This document shows, in pieces, positions 1-6,587 of a stretch of DNA of 13,867 nt. The translations under genes were made by a program, and so were the position numbers. Origin of the DNA: JANYJJ01 sp038241115 (GTDB taxonomy: Bacteria > Pseudomonadota > Gammaproteobacteria > Burkholderiales > Burkholderiaceae_C); the NCBI GenBank assembly GCA_038241115.1, contig JBBRGA010000089.1:1-13867 (forward strand). Reading direction: 5' to 3'. The notes below the pieces were generated by a model that did no database searches, was not told the DNA's origin, and saw only the letters and a list, made by a program, of their open reading frames with translations. Position 1 is the stretch's first letter. Each line of letters opens with the position of its first letter.

Positions 1-525
1 GGTGTTGCACCAGCGGATATCGATGAGCGGCAACTCCAGCGCGCGCTCGATCAAGTAGCCCTCGACGTAGTACTGCTGCAAATTGATGAAGGCCGGGCGC
101 GCCTGCGTGGGCTTGTCGTGAGTCGGCAATTCGGGCAGCAAATTGAAGCTGTAGACGGCCTCGTTTTTGAAGTAGACGCGGCCCACGTTCCACGACACGC
201 CTTTGCGCACCATGCGTTCACCGGGCCCCAGGCGGTCAAAAATCTCCAGCGTGCGCTTGGCAAAACAAATGGCGCGCGAGCCGCTGGACAGCTTGTGGTC
301 GTTGTCCAGCAGCACCACCTTCACACCGCGCTGCGCCATGTCGATCGCCAAGCTCAACCCCACCGGGCCTGCACCGACGATCACGACGGCGTGATGAACC
401 GGCGTGGCACAGGCTTGATCGGGTGAAGCGCGGTAGGGGAACTCCAGCGCCTGGTAATTCACAGCAGACGTGCAGTCGCTGGCGCTCACGGCTTCGGTGT
501 CTGTCGCGTCCTCTCTTGAACCCAT
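1..525 (-). CDS. FAD-dependent monooxygenase, aromatic hydroxylase type (3' end off the left edge)
   Basis: Only the first 175 residues lie in the window; the gene runs off the left edge. After an unusually long N-terminal leader (about 43 residues) comes a Rossmann FAD-binding beta-alpha-beta: VVIVGAGPVG with glycines at 51, 53 and 56, and an acidic residue (Asp74) at the end of strand 2. The SRAICF...EIFDRLG segment (residues 83-100) is typical of class A flavoprotein hydroxylases of the PcpB/MhpA type, which use NAD(P)H and O2 to hydroxylate phenolic rings. Those assignments come from family knowledge; the substrate cannot be read here. The ATG at 525 is the first in-frame start: a TGA lies two codons upstream, and a GGGAGG Shine-Dalgarno sits just before it. 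The gene starts 33 nt after the MBL-fold gene's stop on the same strand, so the two are probably co-transcribed. The catalytic and C-terminal domains are not visible. Confidence 0.85.
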   Translation of the reverse strand, partial: MGSREDATDTEAVSASDCTSAVNYQALEFPYRASPDQACATPVHHAVVIVGAGPVGLSLAIDMAQRGVKVVLLDNDHKLSSGSRAICFAKRTLEIFDRLGPGERMVRKGVSWNVGRVYFKNEAVYSFNLLPELPTHDKPTQARPAFINLQQYYVEGYLIERALELPLIDIRWCNT

Positions 526-558
526 GTTTCATGCCTCCCGCTGATGTCTTAAAAAGGC

Positions 559-1509
559 TCAGGCCTCCAATGCCAGCCACATCGCCTTGTCTCGCTCCGC
601 CGTCCAAATGCGTGGGTCGGGGTGTTGGGTGGCTTCGTCCAGCGCTCGGGTCACGTCGAACGGCATGCAGTGGTCAAAGATCACCCAGCTGCCGTACTTC
701 GGCTTCATCGCGGCGTGGGTGTCTTTGTAAATGTTGCGCAGGTCTTTGCCGGCTGCGGCGCCGGCTTTGACGTTGGCGTAGAGGTCGCTCACAAAACTGC
801 GTGTGCCTGCCAGACCCGCTTGCACCATGGCGGGCGTAGTAAGCGCGGCACCGCGGCCGGGCACCAAGGCCGACGCGTTCATGGCGGCCAGGTTGTCCAG
901 CGTCTGCGGCCAGTCGCTGAAGTACGCGTCACCGGCATAAGGCGTGGCGTCGAACTCGACCAGATCTCCGCTGAACAGAATTTTTTGCTGAGGCAGCCAG
1001 GCAATCGTGTCTCCCTTGGTGTGACCGCGACCGACCTGCATCAACTTGACTTCAAGGCTGCCCAGCCAGAGCGTCATTTCACCTTTGAAAGTGATGGTGG
1101 GCCAGGTCAAACCGGGGATGGTTTCAACCGCCTGGAACAGCCGCGGAAAACGCTCAATCTCGCTTTTCATGTCTTGCTCACCACGCTCAACGATCAGGTC
1201 GCGCGTGTCCTGGCTGGCAATGATGTGCTGCGCCTGGTAGGCCGACGCGCCGAGCACGCGCACCGCGTGGTAGTGGCTCATGACCACGTACTTGATGGGT
1301 TTGTCGGTGACCTCGCGAATGCGCCGAATCACGTCTTGCGCCATGACCGGCGTGGCCTGGGTGTCGATCACCATCACGGCGTCATCGCCAATGATGATGC
1401 CGGTGTTGGGGTCGCCCTCGGCGGTGTACGCATAGGCGTTGTCGGACAGCTTGGTGAAGCTGACCTTCTTTTCCTGCAAGTCGGCTTGCGATGCAAATGT
1501 TTTGGTCAT
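559..1509 (-). CDS. MBL-fold hydrolase-like protein with a degenerate metal centre
   Basis: A 316-residue metallo-beta-lactamase-fold protein. The core is recognisable: the VMVIDT strand (46-50), a histidine motif SHYHAVR (78-84), GRGHTKGDT (His163), FSGD (Asp182) and PGRG (217-220). Against the usual HxHxDH motif, His79 and His81 are kept but the Asp-His pair is Val83-Arg84. The final PGHG histidine is Arg219. The site-1 ligands His79/His81/His163 and bridging Asp182 are therefore present while the site-2 ligands are lost. I chose the ATG at 1509 (MTKTFAS) because CGGAG lies 6 nt upstream; a longer frame to 1551 opens with TTG and no ribosome site. It sits first in a minus-strand operon with the flavin monooxygenase and divergent from the IclR regulator, so it probably acts in the same aromatic-acid catabolic route. 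Its reaction is unknown; it may be a lactone/thioester hydrolase with one metal or a non-hydrolytic protein. Confidence 0.85.
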   Translation of the reverse strand: MTKTFASQADLQEKKVSFTKLSDNAYAYTAEGDPNTGIIIGDDAVMVIDTQATPVMAQDVIRRIREVTDKPIKYVVMSHYHAVRVLGASAYQAQHIIASQDTRDLIVERGEQDMKSEIERFPRLFQAVETIPGLTWPTITFKGEMTLWLGSLEVKLMQVGRGHTKGDTIAWLPQQKILFSGDLVEFDATPYAGDAYFSDWPQTLDNLAAMNASALVPGRGAALTTPAMVQAGLAGTRSFVSDLYANVKAGAAAGKDLRNIYKDTHAAMKPKYGSWVIFDHCMPFDVTRALDEATQHPDPRIWTAERDKAMWLALEA

Positions 1510-1540
1510 GGTGGGCTCCGAAGGTGAGGAAAAATAATTC

Positions 1541-1590
1541 AACATAGACAAACAGATTTGTTTTGGCCAAACCGCTGCTCGCAGTCTAAA
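1541..1590. promoter_or_regulatory. Divergent promoter/operator region between the MBL operon and the IclR gene
   Basis: Two dyads lie side by side: ACAAA-CAGA-TTTGT at 1548-1561 and the perfect palindrome TTTGGCCAAA at 1562-1571. On the plus strand, TTGGCC (1563-1568), a 16-nt spacer and TCTAAA (1585-1590) make a plausible promoter for the IclR gene. On the minus strand, TTGGCC (1570-1565), an 18-nt spacer and TATGTT (1546-1541) make one for the MBL-monooxygenase operon. Each hexamer matches the sigma-70 consensus at 4 of 6 positions. Both -35 elements lie in the same palindrome, which makes it a good candidate IclR operator. This assignment is inference from position and symmetry. Confidence 0.4.
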
Positions 1591-1640
1591 GTTGCAGTTC
1601 GCTGATGTCTAACGCATTCAACTAAGTAGAAACCCGCAAG

Positions 1641-2576
1641 ATGGTGACTTCTCGAAAACCAAACCCGGCTCTCTTGTCGAAAAACCCGCCGATCAAGCCG
1701 CCAGTCAAACCGGGCCGTCGCGGCATTCAAAGCGTTGAAGTCGGCGGGCAGTTGCTGCTGGCGCTGGCCCACCACGGCCGCCCGATGGCGCTGAAAGACC
1801 TGAGCCTGGCCGCCCACATGGCGCCAGCCAAAGCACACCCCTACCTGGTGAGCTTTGGCAAGCTGGGCTTGATTGCCCAAGACCTGGATTCAGGTCGCTA
1901 CGGGCTGGGACCTTTGGCCATGCAACTGGGCCTGATCAGCCTGCAGCAGTTTGATCCGGTGCGCTTGGCAACGCCGCTGATCGCCGAGCTGGCGCAAACG
2001 CTGGGCCACACGGTGGGCATTGCGGTATGGGGCAACCGCGGGCCGACGATGGTGCGCATCGAAGAAGCGCCATCTGCCGTGCACGTGAACATGCGCCACG
2101 GCACGGTCATGAGCCTGCGCGGCACCGCGTCAGGCTTGCTGTTTGCGGCCTATTTGCCGCGCGAGCAGGTGTTGCGCGCGATTGCCGACGAGCACAACGC
2201 CGAGTTGCGGGCGAGCCGCAGCACTGTCTCGACCCAACGCAGTGCAAAAAGCAGCGGCCTCGAAATCAAAAAAATACAAACTACAAGAATCGACGCCACA
2301 AGAATCGACGCCACAAAAGTCGACCCCACAAAAATAGAAACCGCGATGGAAGCCGAACTGGCCCAAATTCGTCAACGTGGCTTGAGTCGCGTCAGTGGTG
2401 GCGCGGTGGCCGGCATCAGTGCCATCGCCGCACCGGTGTTCACAGAAGGAGGCGCCATGGTGTTGAGCCTGACAGCCATCGGACCCGGCGCGATTTTCGA
2501 CTCGACGCTGGACGGCGTGGTCGCAACGGCTTTGAAGCGCGCTGCGGCGGAGGTGTCTAAGCGCTTGGGGGCTTGA
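1641..2576 (+). CDS. IclR-family transcriptional regulator with a repeat insertion
   Basis: A 311-residue IclR-type regulator, longer than the usual 250-280. A basic, proline-rich leader (1-27) precedes the winged helix-turn-helix (about 29-98: SVEVGGQLLLAL ... LSLAAHM ... YLVSFGKLGLI ... GRYGLG). The effector-binding domain follows (about 105-308), with LRGTASGLLFAAYLP at 159-173 and ISAIAAPVF near 263-271. Between these, residues about 192-234 replace the usual short linker with a Lys/Thr/Asp-rich stretch containing four five-residue repeats. The ATG at 1641 is the first start after an in-frame TAA at 1623-1625; no strong ribosome site is seen. It is divergent from the MBL/monooxygenase genes and so is their likely regulator, responding to an aromatic acid or breakdown product. 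Family members may activate or repress; the sequence does not tell which. The 3' end is 14 nt from the vapC stop on the opposite strand. Confidence 0.9.
   Translation: MVTSRKPNPALLSKNPPIKPPVKPGRRGIQSVEVGGQLLLALAHHGRPMALKDLSLAAHMAPAKAHPYLVSFGKLGLIAQDLDSGRYGLGPLAMQLGLISLQQFDPVRLATPLIAELAQTLGHTVGIAVWGNRGPTMVRIEEAPSAVHVNMRHGTVMSLRGTASGLLFAAYLPREQVLRAIADEHNAELRASRSTVSTQRSAKSSGLEIKKIQTTRIDATRIDATKVDPTKIETAMEAELAQIRQRGLSRVSGGAVAGISAIAAPVFTEGGAMVLSLTAIGPGAIFDSTLDGVVATALKRAAAEVSKRLGA
2283..2342 (+). repeat. Four tandem 15-nt units inside the IclR gene
   Basis: Four in-frame 15-nt units encode TRIDA, TRIDA, TKVDP and TKIET (residues 215-234). Units 1 and 2 are identical; units 3 and 4 have diverged. 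The block follows an A-rich stretch (2266-2282) and is less GC-rich than the rest of the gene. Because the unit is a multiple of three, copy-number change by slippage would lengthen or shorten the protein without breaking the frame. Confidence 0.9.
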
Positions 2577-2590
2577 AGAACGGTATCGAG

Positions 2591-2989
2591 TCAGGCCACC
2601 CAGTTCTCTAGCTTCAGCCCCGCAAAACCTTTGAAGTCGGCCAAGTTGTTGGTCACCAAGGTCACGCCCAAGCTCAGCGCGTGGGCGGCGATCAACCGGT
2701 CCAGCACATCGCGCCGCTTGGTCTTGGACGCAGCAGTTAATTCTCCGTAACGTACGACTGCGTCCTCGTCCAGGGGGATCACTGGAATGAAGTGCTGCAC
2801 TTTCAGCAACGCGCGTTCAGCGGCAGATTTACGCTGCGGATCAAGCTCCACACCGTGTCGCAGCTCGGCAAAGGTGATCGCCGACATCACCACCTCACCC
2901 TTCTTGATGGCCTTGAAACGCGCCAAGACTTCAGGCGGTTGGTTTTTGATGAGGTGAATGCAAATGTTGGTGTCGAGCATGAATTTCAT
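2591..2989 (-). CDS. vapC: VapC-family PIN-domain ribonuclease toxin
   Basis: A 132-residue PIN-domain protein of normal VapC length. The acidic metal-binding residues are visible: Asp6 in MLDTNICIHLI, Glu42 in TFAELRHGV, Asp97 in RRDVLDRLIAAHAL, and Asn115/Asp118 in LVTNNLADF. The end, LKLENWV, is typical of the family. VapC toxins are Mg2+-dependent endoribonucleases that cut tRNA or rRNA and halt translation; the target RNA here cannot be inferred. The start at 2989 lies 3 nt after the vapB stop (TGA-GCC-ATG), so toxin translation is probably coupled to the antitoxin. It converges with the IclR gene at its 3' end. Confidence 0.93.
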   Translation of the reverse strand: MKFMLDTNICIHLIKNQPPEVLARFKAIKKGEVVMSAITFAELRHGVELDPQRKSAAERALLKVQHFIPVIPLDEDAVVRYGELTAASKTKRRDVLDRLIAAHALSLGVTLVTNNLADFKGFAGLKLENWVA

Positions 2990-2992
2990 GGC

Positions 2993-3265
2993 TCAGCGCG
3001 CGGTCTTTTTGCGTTTGGCCGCAGGCTTTGCATCCCAATTCCGCGGCCGCTGTTCATTGCCGTCTCGCCCCTCGGCCATGAAGCCCGCAGGGAATGCCGC
3101 GAACGCTTTCATCACGTCGCCCAGACTCTGCTGCGAAACCGCCCGAATGACCAAAGTCTCGCCCTTGCGCTCGACCTCGACATCTTGCATGCCGACATCA
3201 AACGCCAATTCTTTAGGTATGCGAACTGCTTGAGAGTTACCGCTTTTGAAAATGCGCGACAGCAT
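2993..3265 (-). CDS. vapB: VapB-family antitoxin (AbrB/SpoVT DNA-binding)
   Basis: A 90-residue antitoxin. Residues 1-45 form an AbrB/MazE-type swapped-hairpin DNA-binding domain (LSRIFKSGNSQAVRIPKEL), which should bind the operator at 3283-3301. Residues 46-78 are the toxin-binding tail, with FMAEGR and QRPRNWD matching the conserved tail of VapB relatives that inhibit PIN toxins. A basic tail (AKRKKTAR, 83-90) extends past the usual end. The ATG at 3265 has GGGAG about 6 nt upstream. The gene precedes vapC with a 3-nt gap, the standard antitoxin-first order, and is expected to repress its own promoter with VapC as co-repressor. Confidence 0.92.
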   Translation of the reverse strand: MLSRIFKSGNSQAVRIPKELAFDVGMQDVEVERKGETLVIRAVSQQSLGDVMKAFAAFPAGFMAEGRDGNEQRPRNWDAKPAAKRKKTAR

Positions 3266-3282
3266 TCATGGCTCCCGGTGTT

Positions 3283-3319
3283 GTGTATACAGTATATACA
3301 CGCAGCGCCGCCCTAGACA
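3283..3319 (-). promoter_or_regulatory. vapBC promoter and operator dyad
   Basis: An inverted repeat GTGTATA-N5-TATACAC occupies 3283-3289 and 3295-3301, 17 nt upstream of the vapB start. On the minus strand the dyad contains TATACT (3296-3291), a 5 of 6 match to the -10 consensus. A weak -35 (TGTCTA, 3319-3314) lies 17 nt further upstream, within the last codons of parE. An operator covering the -10 box fits vapB-type autorepression. The dyad is seen directly; its function is inferred. Confidence 0.7.
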
Positions 3320-5325
3320 TCCACCTCCACCTCATCCCCGCGCAGCTCCATCAAATCGCGCCGCGCTTGGGCTTCGCCTTTGCCCATGAGCTTGGTGAGT
3401 GAGGTGGTGGTCTCGGTGAAGCCCAGGGCTGCAAACTCGATTTGCAGCAGACGACGCGTCTCGGGGTTGAGCGTGGTGTCCCAAAGTTGCTCGGCGTTCA
3501 TCTCACCCAGGCCTTTGAAGCGACCGATGCTCCAGCTGTTTTCACGCGCGCCTTCTTTGCGCAGTTTGTCCAGCGTCGCGCTCAGCTCGCCGTCGTCGAG
3601 CGCGTAAATTTTGGTGGCCGGTTTTTTGCCGCGCGCGGGTGCGTCCACACGGAACAACGGCGGCTTGGCGATGTACACATGCCCCGCTTCCACCAGCTTG
3701 GGAAAGTGCCGAAAAAACAGCGTCAGCAACAGCACCTGAATGTGCGACCCGTCGACGTCGGCGTCACTCAGAATGCAGACCTTGCCATAGCGCAGGCCGC
3801 TCAAATCGGGCGTGTCGTTGGCACCGTGCGGGTCCACGCCGATGGCCACCGAGATGTCGTGAATCTCGTTGTTGGCGAACAGGCGGTCACGCTCGACTTC
3901 CCACGCATTGAGTATTTTTCCGCGCAGCGGCAGGATGGCCTGCGTCTCTTTGTTGCGGCCCATCTTGGCGCTGCCGCCGGCCGAATCGCCCTCCACCAAA
4001 AACAACTCGTTCAGGTTGAGATCGCGGCTTTCGCAGTCGGTCAATTTGCCGGGCAACACCGCCACGCCCGAGCCTTTGCGCTTCTCCACTTTCTGGCTGG
4101 CGCGCTGGCGCGTTTGCGCTTGCTTGATGACGAGGTCGGCCAGCTTGCGGCCCAAGTCCACGTGCTGGTTCAGCCACAGCTCGAGCGTCGGCTTGACATA
4201 GGCCGATACCAGACGCAGCGCATCGCGGCTGTTCAAGCGCTCTTTGATCTGGCCTTGAAACTGCGGGTCGAGCACTTTGGCACTCAGCACAAAACTGGCC
4301 CGCGAGAACACGTCGTCGGGCATCAGCTTTACGCCTTTGGGCAGCAGGCTGTGCATGTCGATGAAGCCTTTTACCGCGGTGAACAAACCGTCTTTCAGGC
4401 CCGACTCGTGGGTGCCGCCGTTCACTGTGGGGATCAGGTTCACGTAGCTCTCACGCATGGGCGAGCCGTCTTCGGTGAATGCCACGCACCAGGCGGCGCC
4501 CTCGCCTTCTGCGAAATTTTCGGTCTCGCTGCCGTCGGCATAACGGTCGCCCTCAAACAGCGGAATCACCGGATCGGCGTTGAGCGTTTGCATGAGGTAG
4601 TCACGCAAGCCGCCACGGTAGGTCCAGGTTTGCACTTCAGCGGTTTTCTCGGTCGTCAACGTGACGATGGAACCCGGCATCAGCACCGCCTTGCTGCGCA
4701 GCAAATGCATCAAATCGGCGCGCGGCAAATCGCTTGATTCAAAGTACTTGGCGTCGGGCCAGGCGCGCACGGTGGTGCCGCTTTTTTTGTCGGCCGATTT
4801 TTCGGAAAAGATCGCGCGGCGCAGCGCCAACGGCTCGATCACGTCGCCGCCGGAAAACGCCACGGTGGCAACTTGCCCTTCGCGCCATACCGTGACTTCC
4901 AGTCGCTTGGACAGCGCGTTGGTCACGCTCACACCGACGCCGTGCAGGCCACCGGAAAAGCTGTAGGCGCCGCCCGAGCCCTTGTCGAATTTGCCGCCCG
5001 CATGCAGCTGCGTGAAAACGATTTCCACCACCGGCACTTTTTCCTCGGGGTGCAGGCCAAACGGTATGCCGCGCCCGTCGTCTTGCACGCTGACCGAGCC
5101 GTCGGTGTGCAGCGTCACGTCGATGCGCTTGCCGTGCCCCGCCAGAGCTTCGTCGGCCGCGTTGTCGATCACCTCCTGGATGATGTGCAGCGGGTTGTCG
5201 GTGCGGGTGTACATGCCGGGGCGCTGCTTGACCGGCTCCAGCCCCTTGAGAACGCGGATTGATGATTCACCGTAGGTTTGTTTGCCTGCGGTTGCTTTGT
5301 GGGTCGAGCTTGATTTGGTGGCCAT
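3313..5325 (-). CDS. parE: DNA topoisomerase IV subunit B
   Basis: A 670-residue type IIA topoisomerase B subunit. The GHKL ATPase motifs are present: Glu51 and Asn55 in EVIDNAADEA, DDGRGIP (82-88), and the GGLHGVG lid (125-131). The TOPRIM domain follows with EGDSAGGSA (445-453) and DADVDGSH (521-528), then IGRFKGLGEMN (600-610) near the C-terminus. The length and lack of the long insert seen in proteobacterial GyrB favour ParE over GyrB. With ParC it decatenates daughter chromosomes at the expense of ATP. The start at 5325 has no convincing ribosome site, and a likely -10 box ends only 7 nt upstream. The alpha/beta hydrolase lies 75 nt upstream on the same strand, and vapBC follows immediately downstream. 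No parC gene is present in the window. Confidence 0.95.
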   Translation of the reverse strand: MATKSSSTHKATAGKQTYGESSIRVLKGLEPVKQRPGMYTRTDNPLHIIQEVIDNAADEALAGHGKRIDVTLHTDGSVSVQDDGRGIPFGLHPEEKVPVVEIVFTQLHAGGKFDKGSGGAYSFSGGLHGVGVSVTNALSKRLEVTVWREGQVATVAFSGGDVIEPLALRRAIFSEKSADKKSGTTVRAWPDAKYFESSDLPRADLMHLLRSKAVLMPGSIVTLTTEKTAEVQTWTYRGGLRDYLMQTLNADPVIPLFEGDRYADGSETENFAEGEGAAWCVAFTEDGSPMRESYVNLIPTVNGGTHESGLKDGLFTAVKGFIDMHSLLPKGVKLMPDDVFSRASFVLSAKVLDPQFQGQIKERLNSRDALRLVSAYVKPTLELWLNQHVDLGRKLADLVIKQAQTRQRASQKVEKRKGSGVAVLPGKLTDCESRDLNLNELFLVEGDSAGGSAKMGRNKETQAILPLRGKILNAWEVERDRLFANNEIHDISVAIGVDPHGANDTPDLSGLRYGKVCILSDADVDGSHIQVLLLTLFFRHFPKLVEAGHVYIAKPPLFRVDAPARGKKPATKIYALDDGELSATLDKLRKEGARENSWSIGRFKGLGEMNAEQLWDTTLNPETRRLLQIEFAALGFTETTTSLTKLMGKGEAQARRDLMELRGDEVEVDV

Positions 5326-5332
5326 CCGAAGA

Positions 5333-5360
5333 ATTCTACGGAGGCAGGTTGACGAGCCAA
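5333..5360 (-). promoter_or_regulatory. Candidate parE promoter
   Basis: On the minus strand, TTGGCT (5360-5355), a 16-nt spacer and TAGAAT (5338-5333) resemble a sigma-70 promoter, with 5 of 6 matches in the -10. Seven bases separate the -10 box from the parE ATG at 5325, which would place transcription start at or next to the start codon. Confidence 0.45.
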
Positions 5361-5400
5361 TCTGCGCGGCAGCGTGCGCGCTGAAAAACCGCAGAAGCTC

Positions 5401-6312
5401 TCAGCCCTTCAGCAACTGCAAGGCTTGTTGATGCAGACGCGCCTGCGGATTGACCAACGCATTCAACACGCTGAAGTGGTTGGTGTCTGGCACGGCCTCG
5501 CACACCGGCACGCATCGGCGGCCCCAGCGGCTTTGAATCAGGCGGCTTTGACGCGCAAATTCCTCGCTCTCCAGGGCGCCATAGACGGTGTTCAATCGGC
5601 CGAGCGGTGCCGGAAAAAGCGCGGGGCTCAAACGACGCGCCAGCTTGGCGGTCAGCTGCAAGTCGGCCTTCAAGAACGGCGTTTGGCGCAGCGGCTCCAT
5701 GTCAAACACGCCCGACACCGACAGCGCGGCAGCCGTCAACTGGGCCGGTAAGTCGGCCGCCAACAACTTGCCGTTGCAGCACAGCAACATGGCCGCCAGG
5801 TGGCCGCCGGCGGAATGGCCGGCCACCACGATGCGCGGGGGCTTGGCACCGGGCTTCAAAAAGTGGCGATGCGTCCATGCCAAGGCCTGCGCCATTTGCA
5901 TGGCGATGGTGTCTATTCCCACCGCCGGACACAAGCTGTAGTTGGGCACCACCACATGCACACCGGCCGCGACGAAAGGCGGTGCCACGAAGGAGTGGTC
6001 ACGCTTGTCGAGCGCGCGCCACCAGCCGCCGTGAATGAACAACAGCACCGGGGCATCGGGGCCTGATGCGGAATTGCCGGCACCCGCGGCGGGAAATACA
6101 TCCAGCGTGGGCGCGGGCATTCCGGCAGGCAGCAAGGAGTGCGGCGGCGATGCATCAAGGAAGGGCACGTCCAATTGACACGCCACGCTGTCACGCGCGA
6201 TTTGCGAATCGCGATCCCACTGCGCAAAGTAGGCCGCGTGGTCGGCAACCCGCGCCCGGTTGTTGTACTGCGCGTTGAGCCATTCGCCTTGAGACAGTTT
6301 CTGGTTTGCCAT
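5401..6312 (-). CDS. Alpha/beta hydrolase, kynurenine formamidase/esterase-like
   Basis: A 303-residue alpha/beta-hydrolase-fold enzyme. The oxyanion motif HGGWW (94-98) follows strand VLLFI. The nucleophile elbow GHSAGG (165-170) puts Ser167 as catalytic serine, and His279 in DTNHFSVL is the likely catalytic histidine. An acid around 247-250 (LESEEF) is plausible but not certain. The HGGxW/GHSAG pairing and the WLNAQYNNRARV N-terminus resemble arylformamidase-like hydrolases, which cleave N-formylkynurenine or small esters; no other tryptophan-catabolic gene is nearby, so the substrate is open. No signal peptide is seen, so it is probably cytoplasmic. I chose the ATG at 6312 because homologues begin close to this WL-xx-QYNNR segment; the frame stays open to 6405, almost reaching the tRNA, so longer starts (6360) are possible. 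It reads toward parE. Confidence 0.85.
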   Translation of the reverse strand: MANQKLSQGEWLNAQYNNRARVADHAAYFAQWDRDSQIARDSVACQLDVPFLDASPPHSLLPAGMPAPTLDVFPAAGAGNSASGPDAPVLLFIHGGWWRALDKRDHSFVAPPFVAAGVHVVVPNYSLCPAVGIDTIAMQMAQALAWTHRHFLKPGAKPPRIVVAGHSAGGHLAAMLLCCNGKLLAADLPAQLTAAALSVSGVFDMEPLRQTPFLKADLQLTAKLARRLSPALFPAPLGRLNTVYGALESEEFARQSRLIQSRWGRRCVPVCEAVPDTNHFSVLNALVNPQARLHQQALQLLKG

Positions 6313-6409
6313 GCGACGCCGATTCCAAATGAGGCGTCCAGCCACCTGGCGCGCGCTCATATTTTCAACCCACGTGCGGCCTCTGTTTGCTAGACTGAAA
6401 TTCAATCAT

Positions 6410-6485
<76 letters not shown>

Positions 6486-6587
6486 CCTTGGTTCGAGCTT
6501 TTTCGATGCGCCGCGAATCGCCAGTCACACAGGTTGCGACCTTGACGTGCTGCAATCCACCTTTCGACGACGCTGATCGGGCGCTGC

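Noticed and set aside
622..1527. Plus-strand open frame of 301 codons over the MBL gene
   Set aside because: It is antisense to the conserved MBL motifs and has His/Val/Gly-rich composition typical of antisense frames.
2568..2621. Inverted repeat GGGGCT(T)GAAG ... CTTCAGCCCC joining the ends of the IclR and vapC genes
   Set aside because: A 33-nt loop and a bulge, with both arms lying in or at the ends of coding sequence; too weak to call a terminator.
3442..4737. Long plus-strand open frame of 431 codons
   Set aside because: It is antisense to parE, whose domains are complete across the whole stretch; long antisense frames are expected in GC-rich coding DNA.
3313..5325. GyrB instead of ParE
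   Set aside because: The protein has 670 residues and lacks the long insert of proteobacterial GyrB, and its C-terminal sequence looks like ParE; a phylogeny would settle it.
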